Assembly (NCBI GenBank): GCA_973895155.1
Contig: OZ316893.1
Span: 25,606,001-25,670,000 of the forward strand
Length of the DNA stretch: 64,000 bases
Direction of reading: 5' to 3'
Origin: Marsupella aquatica
Taxonomy: Eukaryota > Marchantiophyta
Positions 57,901-64,000 of the stretch are shown piece by piece. Within the stretch, counting starts at the first letter, position 1; each line of letters begins with the position of its first letter. Both the position numbers and the translations under genes were made by a program. Under the pieces are notes generated by a model, which saw only the letters and a program-made list of their open reading frames with translations, made no database searches and had not been told where the DNA came from.

Positions 57901-58663
57901 AAACCACGCATCCGAGTACAAGGGGCTCCGCGTAACCCGGAGTCCCCATACGAAGTGTATCCCATACAGCAAAAAGACGGGCTACGCAGCAACGCCTGCC
58001 CTCCACCGTCCGATCAACGCTCATAGCTGCGCTTACCCTCAGCCATAGGATGTGATCTATGGCTCAAATTGTAGGTCTTGTTGAGATCTACGTCTCCAAA
58101 AAATCTCACACAAATTGGTTTATTATTTCAGGAGAAATGATAGAAAAACGAATGGTGCGCTCTGATTGGCTGGATTCAAAATTTGAATTTCGGGGGGAAT
58201 ATTGATCTAAGCCGTCTGATTGTTTTGCCTCCACAAATCTCATCCGTCTATCATATTGGTCAATCTATGGCTCAAAAGAAAGACCTCGAGGAGATCTATG
58301 GATGGGTTTTTTCCGTTTTGTAAATTGATTTATATTTCTCAAATTAAAAATAAAACAAATCTAAGCGCTCCTGGCCGTCAATTCATTGATTTTGCAATCT
58401 CTGCCGTTCATTGTTTATTGCATCTTAAAATCTTGTCCGTCCACGTTAGAAGGCGATCTAGGGTGCAAAAGAGAGATCTCGACAAGATCTACAGTTGGGT
58501 GTTTTTAGTTTCGAAAATGAGTAAATAGTTTTTGCAATAAAATTTAATGAAGTTTGGAGTTGTGAGCCATCTCTCCTGCCCCGATCTTGGATTTCCCTGC
58601 GCCCTGCCCAGCATTTATGGCCGTACAGTCCCTTGCTGCTTTAAATACCCCGATGCGTGGTTT
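57901..58663. mobile_element. 763-bp non-autonomous DNA element, 12-bp terminal inverted repeats, AAGCTT target duplication
   Basis: Starts AAACCACGCATC and ends GATGCGTGGTTT. Direct 6-bp AAGCTT lies on both sides (57895-57900, 58664-58669). Joining the flanks restores the array text GGAAAGCTTGGTAGAGATC. Inside are about three ~180-bp degenerate units built around GATCTATGGCTCAAA...GAGATCTA (near 58050, 58265 and 58450). Superfamily unclear. A TTAA-flanked reading is also possible because AAGCTTAA abuts the left end. Confidence 0.62.
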
Positions 58664-58982
58664 AAGCTTGGTAGAGATCCGAGTAAACCTCAGCGGAGGG
58701 TCACCAAAAGGATGACGAGCAACCCATGTCACAAAAAGGCCATGAGTCGCGGAGTACTGTACTGTGCTTGCGAATCTCATCCTTGCTCTCTCTCTCTTTG
58801 AAGGAGCCTAGCGAATCATGTGTGGCAATTGGAGGCCAAGCCCGTCGTGCGATTCGGTGACGGTAGTTTTGGGATTCTGCATTGGGCAGCGAGGGAGAAT
58901 CCGGTGCGAGAGACAGCGATCAATAGGTTTCAGTACGAGGTAGCTTTGTGTAATTGTGGTGGGTTGTGGGCAGGCTTCAGAT

Positions 58983-60101
58983 ATGGCAGCTTCAACATCG
59001 TTGCCATTTTCCTCTCTACCTGAGGCCTTTCACTGCCACCAGAAGTCTCCCAAGGTCGCTGCATCGGTGCCCACAGCTTCTGGTCCGCCCTCCACCTCGA
59101 CTTCTTCTTCTTATTATTTTTCTTCTTGCCATGGATTTCAACGCGGAAGGCCGATTGGGTCGTTTGTGGGTCGGAACTTAAGGCTTGCTTCGCAATCTAG
59201 GGTTCTTCGACAACGAGCAAGGCGCTGTGCTCTAGCAGACGGGAACGGGTCTGGGACTGGCAATGGATCGGCTGGAGGGGATGGTTCGCCAGCTGCAGAG
59301 AGAGCCATTTTGAACAGGCGAAGGGAGATGCTGCAAGAGTACGTGAAGAACGTACAGCCTGACTTCATGGAGAAGTTTGTGAAGAGAGCTCCAGAGCAGA
59401 TTGTTGAGGCCATGCGCCAGACCGTCACGAACATGCTGGGGACCCTTCCGCCTCATTTCTTTGAAATAAGAGTGTCAACAGTTGCAGAAAATTTAGCTCA
59501 ATTAATGTACAGTGTCATGATGACGGGATATATGTTCAGGAATGCACAGTTTCGACTGGAGCTGCAGCAGAGCCTCTCACAGGTTGCACTTAGAGAGCCA
59601 GCAGCCAAGCAAGATGCAGATTATGAACCTAGTGTCAATAAGGCGAAAGTTTCTGGGGAGGTTTTGAGATGGCATAAAGAAGATGGTATTGAACAAGTCC
59701 CAGCAGTGGAGTACATTGAGATGTTGGAGTCGGAAATCCATGAGTTGCAGCAACAATTAGAATCTCAACAACGAGCCTCGCGGGGGCGTAATGAATTACT
59801 GGAGTACCTCAAGTCGTTAGAGCCACAGAATTTGCAGGAGCTGACAACAACAGCAGGGGGGGATACTGTAGAAGCTATGAATACTTTCATCACTCGGTTA
59901 CTTGGTGTGCAGGATCCTGGGCAGCTCAAGAAGGCAGCTACTGAAACGTCTGCAGCTGAACTGGCACAGCTACTCTATTGGTTAATGGTAGTTGGATACA
60001 GCATTCGCAACATTGAGGTGCGATTTGACATGGAGCGCATTTTAGGGGAGCCGATCTCGTCAAGGAAGCTTGCTGGATTGCCTCCAGGTGAAAATATTTG
60101 A
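58983..60101 (+). CDS. DUF760 family protein, probably plastid-targeted
   Basis: Single-exon frame of 372 codons from ATG 58983 (context ATATGGCAGCTTCAACATCG) to TGA 60099. An upstream in-frame GTG at 58956 is rejected. Residues 1-90 are Ser/Thr/Pro/Arg-rich with few acids, like a chloroplast transit peptide. Two DUF760 repeats follow, about 118-200 (LQEYVKNVQPDFMEKFVKRA, GTLPPHF, ENLAQLMYSVMMTGYMFRNA) and 271-351 (LLEYLKSLEPQNLQELT, LAQLLYWLMVVGYSIRNIEV). They are separated by a short Gln-rich helical stretch near 243-265. The family is conserved from cyanobacteria to plants; some members have been linked to proteolytic regulation in plastids, but no reaction is established. The tandem array and two transposons sit immediately upstream. 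Confidence 0.9.
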   Translation: MAASTSLPFSSLPEAFHCHQKSPKVAASVPTASGPPSTSTSSSYYFSSCHGFQRGRPIGSFVGRNLRLASQSRVLRQRARRCALADGNGSGTGNGSAGGDGSPAAERAILNRRREMLQEYVKNVQPDFMEKFVKRAPEQIVEAMRQTVTNMLGTLPPHFFEIRVSTVAENLAQLMYSVMMTGYMFRNAQFRLELQQSLSQVALREPAAKQDADYEPSVNKAKVSGEVLRWHKEDGIEQVPAVEYIEMLESEIHELQQQLESQQRASRGRNELLEYLKSLEPQNLQELTTTAGGDTVEAMNTFITRLLGVQDPGQLKKAATETSAAELAQLLYWLMVVGYSIRNIEVRFDMERILGEPISSRKLAGLPPGENI

Positions 60102-60351
60102 CGAGTCCCATATGTAATTTTAAGGAAAATTTTGACATACCAGATTTCGAAACCCTTAATCGAAATTAAGGGCTTTTGTGAGATTGTGCTTAGCAGTTGA
60201 ACGTGTGCAATAGTAAGTGAACATTTTTTCAGACGGGTATGTAATTGCAAATTGCCCAGATGAAATTTGTAAAATTTCTGCCAGCATTGCAACTGGTGTC
60301 TTCTTTTAGGGCAAAAAAATTCATTTCCTTGAACGCTCATCAAGTAAGGTA

Positions 60352-60580
60352 CTGGATTCTAGTCACTAATGTTATTCAATCCCTATGAGTACGAATTGTC
60401 ACTGAAGCGTTTCCATATTATCCATTGGAAGCTGTGTCCTCTGTTAGAAACTTTTGTTAAGATTCTGGATTCTAGTCACTTTTGTAATTCACTCCCTATG
60501 AGTACGAATTGACACTAAAGCGTTTCCACATTGGCCACTGGACGCGGTGTCCTCTATTAGAATTCTTTATTGAAACATCT
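60352..60580 (+). repeat. Two-copy 113-bp tandem duplication downstream of the DUF760 gene
   Basis: CTGGATTCTAGTCACT at 60352 and 60465 is followed in both by TCCCTATGAGTACGAATTG, AAGCGTTTCCA and GGTGTCCTCT-like blocks. It lies in the likely 3' UTR or just beyond. Confidence 0.85.
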
Positions 60581-61870
60581 CAACAATGACGGATGATGCG
60601 TGTCGCTATGCCGGTGATCGAAATACGAAGGCCTTTCGTCCAGAAAAGTTTCACACTAGCAGCAAAGAAATCGAGAACTTCTCGTGGTCTCAGTCTTCAA
60701 AGGTTTGGATACACTTTTGTTTTCAGAACAGTCCAAATCTGAAGGGAAAGAAGGATTTTTGAATGATTTGATATGGCAAGTGCATTGGGGAGAATTTGCG
60801 CAACGGCATGCAACGACTCTTAGACTGGTGTTCTTCATTCCAAGTGTGTGAATCCCCCGGGCGTGCAATGACTTTTCAACATCAGCAATCATGGTGCCTC
60901 ATAAACTACAAGAGCAGACCATCGACACCAACGCAAAGTATAAACCACACTCAACTTGGTCATTTGGGCAGAATAATCTTCTCCAAAATGCCAACAAAGG
61001 AAAAGAAACTCTTAATCATATTAGCATTTGCTGGATTTTACCAGCAGTACCGACTTCCAATAAACAGAAAGAGTTCTCCAAATCTCCTCACTCGGCCACA
61101 GTACCGGCCCCCGCACTACGGCAGAGTTGATTTCCATATCTTGTTTCACAAATCGTAAGCAGCCAATGCTGCACTATTCATGCCAGTCGTGAAAGCCAGG
61201 CATTTCCTTCGTTGTTGCAAAGCAACACATTTTCGACATAGGTCAAGGTTGCATCTGCTTGTGACTAACAAAATTAGGTGGCTACAACTGCTCCGTTTGT
61301 GAGTCTAGTCTATAGTTCCATTGCGCTGTTCGCAAGTTCAGCGTTTGCTGAAAAGTGGCTCCCTCAACTAACTCATCAAGAATTGGAAGAATCATTGCCT
61401 TTTGCTTTGGGTTGAAAGAACGTTCAACAACTGTACAGATGTGTGACAGTGATCATGTGCCCCAGCGTGAAGGAGCAAGTGTTGAATCATCTCCTGCATG
61501 ATTGATTTGGTTACGAGCCAAAGAGAATAACTTGAAGACCTGTTGTAACACACGGATTCCACGAAGGGAACCTTAGCTGGGTGATGTCGGCTATTGTGGG
61601 TGACAAACACTTACCAATGGATCAGCAGAAGTGTTGATCGTGGCACAACCAAATCTTAGTGAAGCCACGCTCACAACCCCCGTCGTGTCAATCTTTGACT
61701 GCCCGTATTCGACGTCACTTGACTACTTGAGGATGTCCTTTAATCGCAAAGAAGCCCATCAATATAGTGATGTCTCATCACATACCCCATCCAGTCCAGT
61801 TATCCTCTCTTACATTTTGCGTAGCAGAAGATATTGAAGAAGCTCCACAGCTCTAAGTTAGAAAGCACGT
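60581..61870. other. Intergenic between convergent DUF760 and RbfA genes, no supported gene
   Basis: Open frames at 60656-61610 on both strands lack homology. Probable 3' UTRs of both neighbours. Confidence 0.4.
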
Positions 61871-63022
61871 CTAAGAAGGACCAAGAGAAGAGTTCTCCTT
61901 TTCCAAATGTGCCGCATTTTTATTTTCATCTTCACCATCGCTTTCCTTGGGCTTCTGATCTTCGCCTGCGCTTTCCTTGAGCCTCTGATCTTCACCGTCT
62001 TCTTGCTTGAGCTTCGCAAAGGCCTCGTCCAGGGCCAGCAACTCCTGGCTGGGTTTGTCCTCCTGAAACTTGATTATTGGAGAGAAGGGCAGATTTAAAC
62101 GCTTAAACACAAGAGAACGTAGAGGCTGAACCTTCGAAATAGCTGCCTTCTCAGCAGTCCTCTGCATCCCCGGTAGGGCAGTCCACAGGACATGAGCGGT
62201 TCGCAAATCTGAGCTCATTTTTACCTGCAAAATTATCAAGTCGTCCAACTCTTAACACTTGAACTTACCAACAAACTGAATGAATTAATGATTGAAACTG
62301 TGATTTGAACTATACTAGTCCCAGAAAGAGATGAGAGAACGAGAAATTTAATTGAAGCAATGGGATTAGGTCAAACTCAGCAGCACATGGAGGCAATTTG
62401 CCTGTCTCATAATCATTAAACCAATCCCCAGTCCTGGAAAAACCCGATCCCGGGTAGCATAGCAAGCTTCTAAGCCGATTCTGATCGCACCGTTTTTAGG
62501 TACTAGACTTTCACATGAAATTTCAGCACCGGCTAGTATCATGGAGATGTTCGGGGTTTAGGGTTCAGGGTTTAGAATTGGGTGGATTGATTTCGCTGGC
62601 CTATTACATGACGACAATTTTTCCCTATTTGAGGCCCTGAGTGTGATGAACTGTCAACAGCGAGCGCAACTATGACAACTGACCTTTACGATCTGGAATC
62701 CGCAACGCTTTAGAACTGGGGTGAAGCAAGAGCCTTGCTGCAGGGCATGGCTGATAGTCTCCATCACCTCCACTGCGATTCGTTTTTCCCTCACGGTTGT
62801 AGGGAAATGCCAGCCTACTCCTTTCTTTTTGTCATCTTTCTTTTTGGTGGAGTACTGAGACCGAGAATTCCACTGGAGTTCAAAGGGCATTGACATTGGT
62901 TCCCCTTCTCTCGTCTTGTCGTGAGATCCTGATGGCAAGTAGAGTTGGAGAGGTGCTGTTGCTGACTGCGTTCTTCTCCATGGCGCCCGCTTCAAACCTG
63001 AGCCCACCAAGAGCTTCAACAT
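61871..63022 (-). CDS. Organellar ribosome-binding factor A (RbfA), two exons
   Basis: Exon 1 is 63022-62684 (113 codons, ATG at 63022), exon 2 is 62224-61871 (stop TAG). The phase-0 intron 62683-62225 has donor AAG|GTCAGT and acceptor TTTTGCAG|GT. The predicted protein is 230 aa. The N terminus MLKLLVGSGLKRAPWRRTQS looks like a mitochondrial (or plastid) presequence. The RbfA KH-like core spans about 75-170: REKRIAVEVMETISHALQQ, FQIVKVKMSSDLRTAHVLW, then LRSLVFKRLNLPFSPIIKF. The tail is Lys/Glu-rich with KESxGEDQ repeats. RbfA binds the small ribosomal subunit and promotes late 16S-type rRNA maturation. The intron holds telobox-like AAACCCTGAACCCTAAACCC on the gene strand, a motif common in plant translation-machinery genes. 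Which organelle is uncertain. Confidence 0.82.
62546..62574 (-). promoter_or_regulatory. Telobox-like cluster in the first intron of the RbfA gene
   Basis: The plus strand reads GGGGTTTAGGGTTCAGGGTT; on the gene's strand this gives AAACCCTGAACCCTAAACCC. Teloboxes (AAACCCTAA) are known near the starts of plant ribosomal and translation genes. Function here is inferred. Confidence 0.5.
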
Positions 63023-63479
63023 TCTCACAATAGCTGGGACTTGAGGCCCCAGAAGTCAATTCAATTCAATGCAAATTCAATCTTTCTCTAAATAGTTAAG
63101 AGGAGCTCCCTAAGTTGAGAGCTGTGGTGAGATCCAAAGTTCGAAGATGCCTATGGATTCGTATCCGAATGTACACTTGCCTTAGTGACATTCCTGAGGC
63201 CCGTGTACAGTTCAGTGAGTTTACAATGTTCGCTCCATGACTGCTACTTCAGTTTACAATAGTCACATGTGGGTTCTTCATTTGCCCATCGTCTTAGCTT
63301 TCCAGGTTTTCGTGAATTTTTTCTTCGTTGGATCCAATTTACACAATTCCATATACTGAAGGGGAAGCTAGGATCCACACAGGGTTTCACACAGCTACTC
63401 AAATGTACTCAAATGAAGAGAGAAACTTCATAGTGTCACCACATGAAAGTGTAAAGAGGTTATCCACATTCTAACCAAT
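63023..63479 (-). promoter_or_regulatory. Upstream region of RbfA
   Basis: No gene. Would hold the minus-strand promoter and 5' UTR. No clear core element noted. Confidence 0.3.
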
Positions 63480-64000
63480 AGGGTGTCTCAAAACTTGGAA
63501 ATTATGGATGATGGCATTAGGTAATAGTTCATAACTTTCCCACAAGACTGTGTAGAAGTTTCTTTTCAGTTTTTCTTTCACCAGCCTCTATAATGACTAA
63601 TGGTTATGCCAGCCTCTATAATGACTAATGGTTATGCCAGCCTCTACAGTGACTAATGGTTATGCCATAAATCCAATCCTTATGGCAAAAAGCTATGGAC
63701 TACAGAATTAACCCATAACTAGGGAGTTAAGGTACATCAAATTATCAGCTTTGAGACTCCCTAATAACACAGAAAGGTTACAGTGTTAGGATACTTCCAT
63801 CTCAGAGTTCCATGATATGGAAGTGTAGGAAATTGTATAATGACATGGTAACCAAGGGAACCCAAATCCTTCAGTTGAATGAGGATGGAGATGGTGTCAT
63901 GATATGGAAATGCAAGAGGTTACGTACATGGTAACCAAGAACACAAGAACTTTACATTGTCAGGATACTACAAAACCTTGGAGTTGTAATGATATGGAGG
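63480..64000 (-). repeat. Inverted, partial copy of the 54161-55750 repeat family, with a 28-bp triplet repeat
   Basis: CCAGCCTCTATAATGACTAA starts at 63581, 63609 and 63637 (28-bp period, last unit with ACAGTG). Read on the minus strand, 63660-63740 gives CTTAACTCCCTAGTTATGGG and TTTTTGCCATAAGGATTGGA, matching 54400-54560. The copy continues out of the window. GATATGGAAGTG-type blocks also recur at 63810, 63900 and 63990. Confidence 0.6.

Larger units (their letters stand above)
56745..58735 (+). repeat. ~65-bp tandem array interrupted by two transposons
   Basis: Unit: AAGCTTGGTAGAGATCAGGA, GTAAACCTCATAGGAGGGTC, ACCAAAAGGATCAATAAACTG. Roughly twelve or more variants run from 56745 to 57335, resume at 57720-57900, and resume again at 58664-58735. 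The gaps are exactly the two elements annotated at 57335-57719 and 57901-58663. The last unit is only ~250 bp upstream of the DUF760 start codon. Confidence 0.88.

Noticed and set aside
57895-58669. piggyBac-type TTAA insertion for the 763-bp element
   Set aside because: TTAA can be read at both edges, but removing the element with a 6-bp AAGCTT duplication restores the array unit better.
58956-58982. Upstream GTG start for the DUF760 protein
   Set aside because: Not an ATG; ATG 58983 gives a transit-peptide-like N terminus.
60656-61610. Frames of 72-120 codons between DUF760 and RbfA
   Set aside because: No recognisable motif or start context; likely convergent 3' UTRs.
1-64000. CRISPR arrays, operons, bacterial promoters or phage genes
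   Set aside because: All tandem arrays lack the short-repeat/unique-spacer pattern, and the gene content is plant nuclear.

Overview
This window is nuclear DNA from a land plant. The support is two eukaryotic tRNA genes without an encoded CCA, spliced genes with GT-AG introns, a Ty1/copia element primed by initiator tRNA-Met, and many non-autonomous transposons and SINEs. The immune receptor at 26.3-30.6 kb joins an alpha/beta-hydrolase domain to NB-ARC and LRR domains. That architecture (HNL class) was described from liverworts and other non-seed plants, so a bryophyte-grade, possibly Marchantia-like liverwort, is my best guess. The species itself is inference.

Layout: (1) 1-2621 (+) carries the last four exons of a Brahma-like SWI/SNF ATPase of the CHR12/CHR23 (MINU) type. 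(2) 2.6-10 kb is intergenic, with a (TC)n tract, an old dispersed repeat, a 188-bp tandem duplication and a purine-rich leader. (3) 10697-12181 (+) is an F-box protein followed by an in-frame duplicate of its own C-terminal segment. (4) 12.5-26.3 kb is gene-poor: tRNA-Pro, a solo LTR with target-site duplication (TSD), SINEs, a nine-copy ~115-bp array, a candidate secreted protein on the minus strand and a 618-bp Mutator-like foldback with a perfect 10-bp TSD. (5) 26345-30617 (+) is the HNL receptor, with an in-frame TAG in the hydrolase domain and a downstream duplicate of its last codons. (6) 31-34 kb holds an 864-bp TA-flanked DNA transposon and a ~1.64-kb inverted repeat. (7) 36082-42131 is a young copia element with perfect TSD but disabled coding. 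(8) 42-46 kb holds LTR debris, another inverted repeat and a second satellite-like array. (9) 47543-48139 (+) is an isochorismatase-family hydrolase. (10) 51849-53261 (-) is an intronless mitochondrial citrate synthase. (11) 54-58.7 kb holds a dispersed repeat, tRNA-His and a ~65-bp tandem array carrying two inserted DNA transposons. (12) 58983-60101 (+) is a plastid-targeted DUF760 protein. (13) 61871-63022 (-) is a two-exon organellar ribosome-binding factor A.

The genes do not form a pathway: they are housekeeping, chromatin, organelle and immune genes scattered among repeats. The most distinctive points are the HNL receptor with its nonsense codon, the parallel C-terminal duplications behind the F-box and HNL genes, several mobile elements whose insertion boundaries can be proven inside the window because they interrupt tandem repeats, and four foldback structures that could give double-stranded RNA. 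I found no wholly unknown multi-gene system.
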